From Streptomyces sp. NBC_01707 (GTDB lineage: Bacteria > Actinomycetota > Actinomycetes > Streptomycetales > Streptomycetaceae): a DNA stretch of 64,000 nt. Where the stretch lies: contig NZ_CP109190.1 of NCBI RefSeq assembly GCF_041438805.1, forward strand, positions 9,114,001 to 9,178,000, read 5' to 3'. The notes under the pieces were generated by a model, which made no database searches, was not told the origin of the DNA, and worked only from the letters and a program-made list of their open reading frames with translations. Both the position numbers and the translations under genes were made by a program. Shown here one piece after another: positions 16,702 through 25,106 of the stretch (the first letter of the stretch is position 1; each line of letters starts with the position of its first letter).

Positions 16702-19047
16702 CTACGAATTCCCCGACCCGCCGAAGTGGCGATCATCAAGGTGTCCGGCATCGTTTCGGCGCTCCGTCGACACCCCTGTCGGTTGCTGTGCCCAGACGGT
16801 CTTTCCCTGGGATCGGGAGCGGGTGCCCCACTGGTCCGCGAGGCTTGCGATGATGAACAGCCCCCGGCCGGTCTCGTCGATGGTGCGGGCATGTTTCACC
16901 TGCGGAGCGCTGGTCGCTCTGTCGCTGACCTCGCAGGTCAGCATCCGCTCGAAGATCAGGCGTAGTTGCAGGGGTGGAGTGCCGTAGCGGACCGCGTTGC
17001 CCACGAGTTCGCTGACGATGAGCTCGGTGGTGTACGCCGTCTCCTCGTCCACCCCCCAGGCCTCCAGTTGCCGGCGGGCCGCTGCGCGGGCGATCGGTGC
17101 GGCCTCGGAACCCGCAGGGAGGTCGAGGGTCAGTACCCGGTCCTTGGGCAGCGCTTTCGTCCGGGCGAGCATCATGAGTGTCTCGCCGGCCCGGTTGCCG
17201 GCCGGGAGGGCGTGTGCGATGTCGTCGCGCAGGTCAGGCAGGGGCCTTGTGCCGGCGCCGTCCAGGAGCGGGCGCAGCGGACCGGACGGCGCCAGGACCT
17301 CGTCCGCGAGCGCGGCCGTGCCCATCGCCAGAGTGCTTCCTTCGGGGAGGCCGACGGTGGTCGCGGGGAACGGGGCGTTGCCTGTTCCGGCGAGTGGGGG
17401 ACCTGAGGGGACGGACAGACCGGCCGGGGCGCCGTCCGGGAGTACGGCGACCGGCTCCGGGAGTCCGGCGCGGGCGATGGTGCAGGTGAGTTCGACCGGG
17501 TCGTAGATCGCGATGGCGCAACCGGTGGTGAGCGGCTCGGAGGCCGGGGGATCCATGGGCAGTCGTGCGTACGCGGCCGCGAGACGGGCTGCGGTGTCGC
17601 TGAGGCGGGCCAGCAGCTCGTCGGGCTGCATGTCCAGGGCCGCGAGAGTGTGGATGGCCGTCCGCAGGAGTCCCATCGTGATGGCTGCGGCGATGCCGTG
17701 CCCCGCCACGTCGCCGACGATCAGCGCGGTCCGCGCGCCGGGCAGCTCGATCGCGTCGAACCATGCGCCGCCGGCCTCCGGAGCCGGAAGGTGGAGTTGG
17801 CAGATGTCCACGGTGGTGTGTGTGGCCGGTGGTTGGGGGAGAAGCCTGCGCTGGACGGTCTGCGCGATGATCCACTCGCGCATGTACTGCCGGGCGTTGT
17901 CGATGCAGAGCGCAGCATGGGAACACACCGCGGACGCCACCGCGAGGTCCTCCTCTTCGAAGGGGTCGTGTTGCTGGTGGCGGTAGAAGCTGACCACGCC
18001 CAGAGCATGCCCGCGCAAGGCCAGCGGAGCCACGATCAGGGAGTGCGAACCGGATCTCCTGATGACTTCGGCTCGGGCCGGGTCGGCGGCCAGCCACGAG
18101 CTGTCCTCCTCGATCGATACCAGGCGCGGTCGCAGGTCGGACAGGACGTCCGAGAAGGGGGTGCCGGTCGGCAGGGGGCGCACGTCTTCGACCAGCTGAT
18201 CCGCGATTCGGCCTTGGAAGGCCGTTCGCCGCAGTGGAACGTTCGTGCGGACGGGCACCGCCGGGGGCTCGTTGCCGCGGATGACGTCTTCGATCACCTG
18301 GACGTCGGCGATGTCGGCGAAGGCGGGTACCACCGCCTCCACCAGCTCCTCGCAGACGATGCCCACGTTCAGCAGGTGCCCCACTCCTCTGCGGACCGCG
18401 TCCAGGACCGCCAGGCGATTCTGTGCGTTCTCCCGCTCGGTGACATCGACCGCGTATGTCACCAGCCCGAGCACACGGTCGTGGGAGTCCTCCAGACGGA
18501 AATAGGAGACGGAGTGGATACGGCGCGTGGGTCGGCCCGGTCCCTTGGTGCGCCGGACGAGCCGGTTCACCACCGGCTCTCCGCTCTCCAGGACTCTTTG
18601 GGCCACGGTGGCTTCTTCCGCGGGGTCCTCGAGCTCGTACGCCTCGGTGAAATGCTTGCCCAGCACCGGAGTGCTGCTCAGACTGTCGGCGGCGACGCTG
18701 ATGCGGACCACGCGCAGCTGATTGTCGAGGACGTGCAGTACCACCGGGGAACGGGCGAACATGGCCTTCAAGATCGCCACATCCTGCCCCGGCCCGGCGT
18801 CCCCCGCCGAGAGCACCTGCCACATCACGGAAGTACCTCGCAGCGCCGGCTTGACCAGCACCGAGGCCGTGTCCGAGAACCTTTCCCGCAGCCGTTCACC
18901 GTCAGCGGCGGCCTCACTCATGAGCGCGGTCACGGACCGGCCGACGGCCTCCTCGGCGGACCACCCGAACAGCTCTTCGGCCGGACGTCCCCACTCGACC
19001 ACCCGGCCACTGTCATCGATCAGTACGAGCACGTCGCCGCTGGGCAT
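16702..19047 (-). CDS. PAS-PAS-GAF-SpoIIE-HATPase protein with degenerate phosphatase site
   Basis: A 781-residue signalling protein. An N-terminal PAS fold covers about 1-60, a second PAS about 95-205, a GAF domain about 215-385, a PP2C/SpoIIE domain about 410-640 and an RsbW-like HATPase domain about 660-765. Family members dephosphorylate STAS anti-anti-sigma factors and the HATPase phosphorylates them. Here the phosphatase metal motifs are damaged: GGDWFD is GGAWFD (426-431), AGH is AGL, TDGL is missing (LAMGTAALAD) and the final DD is lost, while VGDVAGHG remains. The HATPase N-box (ELIVSELVGNAVRYG) and G-box (DETGRGLF) are intact. It may thus act as a kinase or scaffold only. GGAGGTG precedes ATG 19047. 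Confidence 0.88.
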   Translation of the reverse strand: MPSGDVLVLIDDSGRVVEWGRPAEELFGWSAEEAVGRSVTALMSEAAADGERLRERFSDTASVLVKPALRGTSVMWQVLSAGDAGPGQDVAILKAMFARSPVVLHVLDNQLRVVRISVAADSLSSTPVLGKHFTEAYELEDPAEEATVAQRVLESGEPVVNRLVRRTKGPGRPTRRIHSVSYFRLEDSHDRVLGLVTYAVDVTERENAQNRLAVLDAVRRGVGHLLNVGIVCEELVEAVVPAFADIADVQVIEDVIRGNEPPAVPVRTNVPLRRTAFQGRIADQLVEDVRPLPTGTPFSDVLSDLRPRLVSIEEDSSWLAADPARAEVIRRSGSHSLIVAPLALRGHALGVVSFYRHQQHDPFEEEDLAVASAVCSHAALCIDNARQYMREWIIAQTVQRRLLPQPPATHTTVDICQLHLPAPEAGGAWFDAIELPGARTALIVGDVAGHGIAAAITMGLLRTAIHTLAALDMQPDELLARLSDTAARLAAAYARLPMDPPASEPLTTGCAIAIYDPVELTCTIARAGLPEPVAVLPDGAPAGLSVPSGPPLAGTGNAPFPATTVGLPEGSTLAMGTAALADEVLAPSGPLRPLLDGAGTRPLPDLRDDIAHALPAGNRAGETLMMLARTKALPKDRVLTLDLPAGSEAAPIARAAARRQLEAWGVDEETAYTTELIVSELVGNAVRYGTPPLQLRLIFERMLTCEVSDRATSAPQVKHARTIDETGRGLFIIASLADQWGTRSRSQGKTVWAQQPTGVSTERRNDAGHLDDRHFGGSGNS

Positions 19048-19239
19048 TCGAAAACACCTCCGCGGCCATCCCTGCCCAGCCCGTGTCGACGACAGGCCCG
19101 CTCATCCGGCAGCTACACCGATTGGCTCAGCCCGCTCGCCGGTCCCCAGCCCGGAGTCCGCAGCGCCGCCGAGCGGCCCCGGACCGTCAGTGTGCTTCCG
19201 CCGTCGGGGCACAGTGTGGCGGCAAGTGCCCGCGGCCCG

Positions 19240-20043
19240 TCATCGGTGGACGGTCCCGGTCCGGGCGTACCGGCCCGGGGTGACGCCCACAACTCGCTTG
19301 AAGTGCCGGGTGAGGTGGGACTGGTCGTAGAAGCCGACGGCAGTAGCCACCTCGCCGGCCGGCTGTCCGTCGAGCAGCAGACGACGGGCCAGGTCGACGC
19401 GACGGGACATCACGTACTGATGCGGGGCGATGCCGAAGGCGCCGCTGAAGGCTCGCACGAGATGCGTGGGGTGGGCGTGTACCAACCGCGCGGCTTCTTC
19501 CAGAGCGACGCCTTCGAGCAGGCGCTCGTCGAGGAGGTCACGCAGACTCCCGGCGATGTCGCGGTCGGGCGCCGCGCCACCGAGGACCAGCCTGGGGCGC
19601 AGATGCTCGCGCAGTCGCTCGCCGATGAAGGCCAGACGGCTCTCCGCCTCGAACTCGTCTCCCCGGTTCGCGAGAGTCGTGTGCAGCTGTCCGACGCGTC
19701 TGCGCAGCACAGGATCGGTGAGGTCCGGGCCGTCCACCGCCGGCCCGATGAAGCTCTCGTCCAGCTGTGTCGTGTCGAGGTAGAGCACGCGCTTGCGAAA
19801 TCCCTGAGGGGTGGCCGGCGAGCCGTTGTGCGGGATCTGCGGCGGGAGCAGACTCACGGTGTCGCTCGGGGTGCCGCGCTCGTAGCGGTCCAGGTCGTAA
19901 CGGACCGCGCCGTCATCGACGATCAGCAGCGTCCAGGCGTCGTGGACGTGCATGGGGTAGGCGTGCTCGGTGAAGTGTGCGTGGAAAACCTCCACGACGC
20001 CCGCCACTGGGGGGCGCCAAGCGGAGATCTCCTGCCGGGGCAT
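19240..20043 (-). CDS. AraC family transcriptional regulator
   Basis: A 267-residue protein with an N-terminal AraC-type cupin (HAHFTEHAYPMHVHDAW at about residues 21-37) and two C-terminal helix-turn-helix motifs, the second marked by VGFYDQSHLTRHFKRVVGV. The typical final helix Pro-Gly-Arg-Tyr-Ala is present. It is divergent from a DUF2000 gene, a common pairing in Streptomyces in which the regulator probably controls that gene. ATG 20043 fits the family length; an ATG at 20098 would overlap the neighbour's start. Confidence 0.88.
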   Translation of the reverse strand: MPRQEISAWRPPVAGVVEVFHAHFTEHAYPMHVHDAWTLLIVDDGAVRYDLDRYERGTPSDTVSLLPPQIPHNGSPATPQGFRKRVLYLDTTQLDESFIGPAVDGPDLTDPVLRRRVGQLHTTLANRGDEFEAESRLAFIGERLREHLRPRLVLGGAAPDRDIAGSLRDLLDERLLEGVALEEAARLVHAHPTHLVRAFSGAFGIAPHQYVMSRRVDLARRLLLDGQPAGEVATAVGFYDQSHLTRHFKRVVGVTPGRYARTGTVHR

Positions 20044-20095
20044 CACGCAAAGAACGTACAAGACGCGGAAGGCGCGAACCCAGGAGTCTCGAAGC

Positions 20096-20575
20096 ATGAG
20101 AAATGACGATGAGACCGAGACCGGAACCGGGATCGAGACCGGCGCATGGGATGAGAACGTGCCCGTCCGCTTCGACACCAAGATCGCTGTTCTGCTGCGG
20201 GAGGATCTTGAGTCCTGGCAGCGGCTGAATGTGACCGCCTTCCTGGTCAGCGGGCTCGGCACGGTGTCACCCGAGGTGATCGGCGAGCCGTACGCGGACG
20301 CCGACGGCACCGCGTACCTGCCGATGTTCCGCCAGCCCGTGCTGGTCTTCGAGGGGACGAAGGAGGTGTTGACCGCTGCGCACGGCCGTGCGCTGTCGCG
20401 GTCGCTGCCGAGGGCCGTGTTCACTTCGGATCTGTTCGGCACGGGCAACGACCGGGACAACCGGGCAGCTGTACGGGCCGTTGGAAGGGACCAGCTCGAT
20501 CTGGTGGGGATGGCTGTTCACGGGCCGCGCAACGCGGTGGACAAGGTCCTCAAGGGCGCGCGCATGCACCCCTGA
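20096..20575 (+). CDS. DUF2000 family protein
   Basis: A 159-residue protein of the DUF2000 family (peptidyl-tRNA hydrolase-like fold, function unknown). FDTKIAVLLREDLESWQRLN at about residues 23-42 is the start of the domain and the LDLVGMAVHGPRNAVDKVLK segment closes it. The first 20 residues are an acidic Thr/Glu/Gly extension. CAGGAG precedes ATG 20096. It is controlled most likely by the divergent AraC regulator. Confidence 0.85.
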   Translation: MRNDDETETGTGIETGAWDENVPVRFDTKIAVLLREDLESWQRLNVTAFLVSGLGTVSPEVIGEPYADADGTAYLPMFRQPVLVFEGTKEVLTAAHGRALSRSLPRAVFTSDLFGTGNDRDNRAAVRAVGRDQLDLVGMAVHGPRNAVDKVLKGARMHP

Positions 20576-21034
20576 GCGATGTCCGATCCCGGATCCCGAT
20601 CACCGGAACTCGGGCGGTCACGTGCCTTCCGAGGGAGGCGGCCATGGCCACGGCGAGGATCAGACGCCCGAGGGGTCTGCCGCGACCGTGGAGCGTGGCA
20701 ACGAGGTTGCCGACGGGGCGGCGGTCGCAACAGGGCCGCCCCGTCGATGACAACTGTCCTGCTTGGTGTGCTGGGCACCCCCCAGCCGGCCGGCAGCGAC
20801 AGTGACACCCTTCGTGCTGCCACGGCTGCTGAGCTGACACACGTCAGTCGGAACCTGGTCGAACAGAAGTGGGACCAAGGATCTCGGTGCTGGACCGGAG
20901 CGTGCGAGCGACGGCGTGGGGGAGGCCCACTCCCGCACCGCCGCACGCCGACTCGGCCCCGCACGACGAGGTTCCGGCCGGAGCGTCACCGGACCGCCCC
21001 CTGGTGGCGACTAGATGGGCGCTCCTGAGGATCC
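20576..21034. other. Gene-free stretch
   Basis: About 460 bp between the DUF2000 gene and the convergent winged-helix gene. Open frames here are Arg/Pro/Ser-rich and antisense to one another, with no credible start site or family match. Nothing specific is seen. Confidence 0.4.
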
Positions 21035-21733
21035 TCAGCCGGCCACTTTCTCCTGCTGAGGCTCGGCCGCGGCAGACTCCGAATCGGCCGTCGCGGTGTA
21101 GAAGACGGACGAACCCTGCTTGGTGCGCTGAGCCTGGCTCTTGGCGACCAGCCCTTCGAGGGTGGTACGCACAACGGTGGTCTTGACGCCGCGGTCAGGG
21201 TGGTCCTGCGTGAGCGCGGCGGAGATCTCGGTGGCGGACCGCGGCTCGCTCTGCTGCCCCAGGTGACTGCGGATCAGGTTGACGAGCGTCGGCTTCGCGT
21301 CTGTCTTGGGTGCCTTCGCGGAAGAAGCCTTGGCGGTGGAGGCCTTCGCGGACGGGGCTTTGGCGGAGGAGGCCTTCGCGGACGGGGCTTTCGCGGACGG
21401 GGCCTTGGCGGCGCTCTTCTTGGATGCCGTCGCCTTTGCGCTCGTGGCGGCCGCCTTCTTCGGCTTGCCCTGCAGGGGTTCGGCGGTGGCCTGACGCGGT
21501 ACGGTCGGCGCGGCCGTGGTGTCTGCCTCGCCGGCCGCGTTCGCGCCGCCGAGCGCCTCCCGCATGCTCACCAGCACGGAGTGGTCGTGCTGCAGAGCAC
21601 CCAACTGCTGCTGCAGCGCCTCGATTTCCGCACTGATGCGTTCCTGCTCCTTGACGTTGCGCTCAAGGTCGCCCGTCACCTGGGCGATGTACTGCGACGT
21701 CAGTCCTGTGGCGTGGGCCTGAATTTCAGTCAT
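21035..21733 (-). CDS. Putative DNA-binding protein: coiled coil, Lys/Ala-rich repeat linker, winged helix
   Basis: A 232-residue protein in three parts. Residues about 8-60 form a heptad-rich helix (NVKEQERISAEIEALQQQLG) likely to dimerise. Residues about 90-145 are a histone-H1-like stretch of five-residue AKAPS/AKASS repeats. Residues about 148-215 read as a winged helix with LVNLIRSHL, SATEISAAL and VVRTTLEGLVAKS, as in replication or chromatin regulators of Streptomyces. The basic linker should bind DNA without sequence specificity. AAAGG precedes ATG 21733. The gene is monocistronic. Function is not established; a nucleoid-associated or stress regulator role is inferred. Confidence 0.8.
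   Translation of the reverse strand: MTEIQAHATGLTSQYIAQVTGDLERNVKEQERISAEIEALQQQLGALQHDHSVLVSMREALGGANAAGEADTTAAPTVPRQATAEPLQGKPKKAAATSAKATASKKSAAKAPSAKAPSAKASSAKAPSAKASTAKASSAKAPKTDAKPTLVNLIRSHLGQQSEPRSATEISAALTQDHPDRGVKTTVVRTTLEGLVAKSQAQRTKQGSSVFYTATADSESAAAEPQQEKVAG
21316..21420. repeat. 15-bp tandem repeats inside the winged-helix gene
   Basis: The plus strand shows about seven imperfect 15-bp units of the type GCGGACGGGGCTTTG and GCGGAGGAGGCCTTC. They encode the AKAPS-like five-residue repeats and are prone to copy-number change by slippage. Confidence 0.75.
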
Positions 21734-22221
21734 GTCATGGGCCTTTCTGCAGCTCGCGGGTACGGCGGTGAAGAGTACGAACCTGGTCCGCGAGTGAGTG
21801 GAGGCAGGTGCCCAGGCTGTGCCGACCGGGTCACCCGCAGGACATAACTGCCGCAATGTGCAGCAGTGTCTAGAGATAGTACGCACGAGGAGAGCCCTCA
21901 TGTGCCAGTCGGGTGATGTCTCACCCTTCCCTTCAGGGTGAGGAACCAGTGGATGCGAGGCACACGACGACGAGACCGACAGGGGCAATGTCACTGTCGC
22001 AGCCCCGTGCGGACCACCCGGACCTGCACCCGAGACAGGCGCCAGGTGACTTCGCCGGCATGCCGGTGGACGGGGCGGACGGGACTTGCGCTGCGTCGGG
22101 CAACGGCCATTGAAGGCGTTCGAACGTGGTGCCGTCCCATGGCAACCGACGGGGGACCGTCCATCGGCATCTCCGGCCGCCTGCTGCGACCGGTCCCAAA
22201 ATCCTTCAGGAAGTGGGACGT
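21734..22221. other. Gene-free stretch
   Basis: About 490 bp upstream of the winged-helix gene. A small hairpin (TCACCCT/AGGGTGA around a 7-base loop, 21921-21941) is the only structure noted. No credible gene is visible. Confidence 0.35.
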
Positions 22222-22686
22222 TCAGCTGCTACGACCCTCCACCGCTGTGGCGACGTCGTCGAGGTCCTTCGCGATCGCCTTGCTCACGGCCCGTGCGCCC
22301 ACACCGCCCAGGACCTTGGCGAGCAGGCCGGTGAAGCCGCCGGCCGGCTCGGCCGTGAAAGTCATGCGGACCGTCGTCGTCGCCGGGCCGTCCGCCCGCA
22401 GCGCCCACTCCGAGACGTAGTGGGTGCCATGGGATTCGGCTTCCGCCACGTAGCGCTCGGGCGGCTCGCTCGCGGTCACCCACATCTCCTCGGTGGCTTC
22501 CTTGCCGAACATGCGCCGCGTCTCGCGCCAGTGTGTGCCCACGTCGAAGGCTCCGTCTGTGAGAACCTCGGTCTTCGATACGCCGCTCAGCACCTGCGCC
22601 ATGCCCCTGAGATCCGTGAGGGCTTCCCACACGGTCCCCTGGGATGCGGCGATGCGGCGCTCGACGACGACTGTCCTGCTGGTCAT
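22222..22686 (-). CDS. SRPBCC family (polyketide cyclase/START-like) protein
   Basis: A 154-residue helix-grip protein with a hydrophobic ligand cavity. VVVERRIAASQGTVWEALTD at the N-terminus is the first strand and helix, and the C-terminal long helix (LLAKVLGGVGARAVSKAIAK) closes the cavity. Such proteins bind or modify small hydrophobic compounds; this one resembles the generic polyketide cyclase 2 group. ATG 22686 is used; an in-frame ATG three codons earlier is equally possible since no clear ribosome site is present. It lies 94 bp after the nucleotidyltransferase-like gene. Confidence 0.82.
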   Translation of the reverse strand: MTSRTVVVERRIAASQGTVWEALTDLRGMAQVLSGVSKTEVLTDGAFDVGTHWRETRRMFGKEATEEMWVTASEPPERYVAEAESHGTHYVSEWALRADGPATTTVRMTFTAEPAGGFTGLLAKVLGGVGARAVSKAIAKDLDDVATAVEGRSS

Positions 22687-22780
22687 GGACCCCATGGAAC
22701 CACTGTGGTCCGGCAGCCGCCTGCCGCAGCAGTGCACCCGGGCGGGCACATGCTCGTGTGTTCACCGAACGCTGCCCACC

Positions 22781-23272
22781 TCAGAAGTGGGTGGCGATTC
22801 CGAAGGCACGCCGGAGCTGGGCCATGTCGTGACGGTCATGGTCGGTCGGCTCGTAACCCTGGTGGAAATAGACCTGCTGCTCGGCCGAAAGACAGGGAAC
22901 CGGCGTGTCACCGATCATGCCGGTCACGAAGCACGTCGCGGGATAGACGAACGGGCGCTCTGCGTCGAGGGATGCCTGCAGGGCGGAGCCGTCCGCTGCA
23001 GGAGTGAGGGGGTGGAGGTCGATTTCCCGTCCGTCCGATGCTGCGACCACGAACCGCACGGGCCGCCAGTTCAAGGTCTCGACGAACCCGACTCCGTTCA
23101 GGGCTCTCACAACATCGTCCTCCCGGTCCTCGGGGTGCATGAGATCCAGGTCGCGGTGCTCACGGGTCTGCTTGCCGAGCAGGGCGTCTATGCCCCAACC
23201 CCCGCCGATCCAGACTCCGACCTCGGCCCGTCGCATCAGCGCAAGCACGGACAACACGTCATCAGCTGTCAT
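22781..23272 (-). CDS. Aminoglycoside 2''-nucleotidyltransferase-like protein
   Basis: A 163-residue nucleotidyltransferase of the aminoglycoside adenylyltransferase (ANT(2'')/LinB-like) superfamily. VWIGGGWGIDALLGKQTREH and DLDLMH give the Gly-Gly/Asp...Asp-x-Asp catalytic pattern at about residues 20-48. It would transfer AMP to a hydroxyl of a small molecule. Whether it confers resistance cannot be told from sequence; many chromosomal actinomycete copies have unknown substrates. Start ATG 23272 (MTADDVLSVL) fits the family; four upstream codons are possible. Confidence 0.8.
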   Translation of the reverse strand: MTADDVLSVLALMRRAEVGVWIGGGWGIDALLGKQTREHRDLDLMHPEDREDDVVRALNGVGFVETLNWRPVRFVVAASDGREIDLHPLTPAADGSALQASLDAERPFVYPATCFVTGMIGDTPVPCLSAEQQVYFHQGYEPTDHDRHDMAQLRRAFGIATHF

Positions 23273-23418
23273 CACCCCGAGCACGCTAGTGCACCGAGAC
23301 CTGTGCGGGCCGAGTGGAGCCGGATCACCTTCTCACCTCGGTGGTGCCGCTTCTGTTACCGCACGGGAGTCCGAAGGACCCGGACGGAACACCATCTGTC
23401 GCTGGACATGCGTCATGA

Positions 23419-24171
23419 TCAGGCGAGTTCGAGTCCGCCGTCGACCGTGAGCACCTGCCCGGTGAGCCAGGCGGTCTGCGCGTCGGCCAGACGCAGGATC
23501 CACTCGGCCACTTCATCGGGTTCACCACGGCGGCCCAACGGAATGCGTGCTGCCTCGGCATCCTTGAGGTGTTGGATTTCCCCGGCGGACAAGCCTGCGC
23601 CGGCCAAGGCTCCGCTTTCGGTGGGGCCAGGAGCCACTGCGTTGACCCGGATGTTGTCGGGCGCCAACTCCAGTGCCCAGCTTCGGGTCAGCTGTTCGAT
23701 CGCAGCCTTCGAGGCACCGTAGTGAGAGGCGTGAGCGATGGGCCTGTGCCCGAACGTACTGCTGACGTTGACGATCACCCCCTGGGAGCTCCGCAGGTAC
23801 GGAAGGGCGGTGCCGGCCAGAAGGCTCGGAGCGGTGACGTTGGTGGCCAGTAGCTGGTTGATGCCTTCGGCGGTCACCTGACCGAGGGGCATCATCGCGA
23901 GGACTCCGGCGTTGTTGACCAGGACGTCGACGCGGCCCCATCGATCGACCGCGGCCCGCACGATCCGCTCGGGTGCGCCTTCGGCACTGACGTCGACATT
24001 GAGCGTCTCGATGGCCGGGTGGAGATCGGCCGTCTCCTGCAGCGCCTCCGCTCGTCTCCCGACTCCCAGCACCCGCGCGCCCTCCTTCGCGAACGCCAGT
24101 GCGGCAGCTCGCCCGATCCCGGAGCCGGCGCCGGTCAGGATCACGACTTGGTTGGCAAATCGGCTGGACAT
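23419..24171 (-). CDS. SDR family oxidoreductase
   Basis: A 250-residue classical short-chain dehydrogenase. The cofactor loop TGAGSGIGRA is at about 11-20, NNAG at about 83-86, the catalytic Ser in NVSSTF, and Tyr/Lys in HYGASKAA (about residues 148-155). The C-terminus QVLTVDGGLELA is typical. It follows the STAS gene by 63 bp on the same strand and may share its transcript. Substrate unknown. ATG 24171 is preferred because AAGGA lies about 12 bases upstream. Confidence 0.9.
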   Translation of the reverse strand: MSSRFANQVVILTGAGSGIGRAAALAFAKEGARVLGVGRRAEALQETADLHPAIETLNVDVSAEGAPERIVRAAVDRWGRVDVLVNNAGVLAMMPLGQVTAEGINQLLATNVTAPSLLAGTALPYLRSSQGVIVNVSSTFGHRPIAHASHYGASKAAIEQLTRSWALELAPDNIRVNAVAPGPTESGALAGAGLSAGEIQHLKDAEAARIPLGRRGEPDEVAEWILRLADAQTAWLTGQVLTVDGGLELA

Positions 24172-24234
24172 CACTGAACACATCCTTGTTGGTCGATGTA
24201 CATCGAAGATCGAAGAGGTTGAGGAACGAGCCGA

Positions 24235-24717
24235 CTACGGGCCCCGGCGGCCAAGCCGACCCTCAGCCGCCGACCGAAGGTCCTCACTGCCCTGTGCCGT
24301 GAGTGCCGTGCAGACGTCGCGGTGGAGCGGGACCACTGTGTCCATCCCGGTCAGCCGATAGGCCTTCTCCAACGTCGGCGAGAGACCTGCAAGGGCCACT
24401 GAGGCGCCGACCTGGCTCGCGCCGCGGTATGCGGACGCGACAGCTCCCATGCCGCTGGAGTCCCAGAAGGACAGCAACGAGAAGTCCAGTACCAGTTTCC
24501 GGGCGCCTGCTGCGATTTCCTGCAAAGCGGTGGCTCGCAGCGCGCCGGCAGTGGCCCAGTCGACAGCGCCCGTCACGGCGAGGACGACGCGACCGTCGCG
24601 CATACGCGTGACATGGATGCAGAACGGCCTGACGGCCGAAGCCGTGGTCGGTCGATTTCCGGGGCAGTCATGGCAACGGGGCGGGCACGCAGGCTGGTCG
24701 TGACAGTTGGAGAACAT
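24235..24717 (-). CDS. STAS domain anti-anti-sigma factor with Cys-rich N-terminus
   Basis: A 160-residue protein. The STAS domain (about residues 40-140) carries LDFSLLSFWDSSGMGAV, where the Ser after Asp is the usual phosphorylation site of SpoIIAA/RsbV proteins. It would bind a HATPase anti-sigma kinase and free a sigma factor when unphosphorylated; the SpoIIE phosphatases in this window are possible partners. Unusually, residues 5-18 hold four cysteines and two histidines (CHDQPACPPRCHDC), suggestive of a metal- or redox-sensing finger. ATG 24717 follows GAAGGG. Confidence 0.87.
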   Translation of the reverse strand: MFSNCHDQPACPPRCHDCPGNRPTTASAVRPFCIHVTRMRDGRVVLAVTGAVDWATAGALRATALQEIAAGARKLVLDFSLLSFWDSSGMGAVASAYRGASQVGASVALAGLSPTLEKAYRLTGMDTVVPLHRDVCTALTAQGSEDLRSAAEGRLGRRGP

Positions 24718-25106
24718 CGACTTCACCCTTCGCTCGCGGTCGGGTGTCCGCTTCCTTGGACGGAACGATTGGTCCCGGTCCCGTCGCCCGCCGATCGGTG
24801 CCAGGTCTGACGGCGCGCGTGCCGGACCATCCGGTGTCGATCACGTGAACCATCGAGAACCGACGTTCCGTGGTGGCCATGAGTACTCCGGTTGTGATCG
24901 CAGTTGCGGGTTCGTCGGGTATGACCGGCCCACCTCGTCATTTGTGACATGACGGCCATGGGGCCTCGGCCGGGTCGCCGACAACCGGCGGACCAGGTTG
25001 CGCGCCCGTCGGCAGCAGAGACGCACATCAGATTCTCCGTGCTGTCACACTTCGCCTCGCCGTCTTGTCAGTGCTGCGTAACTGTCGACGCGGCATGGGA
25101 GAAGCA
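24718..25106. other. Divergent intergenic region between STAS gene and oxidoreductase
   Basis: About 390 bp that must hold promoters for the divergent STAS and NDH-2-like genes. No family-specific promoter motif or conserved operator was recognised by eye. Confidence 0.4.

Noticed and set aside
21316..21420. Regular short repeats resembling a repeat array
   Set aside because: They are 15-bp tandem coding repeats without unique spacers, so not CRISPR.
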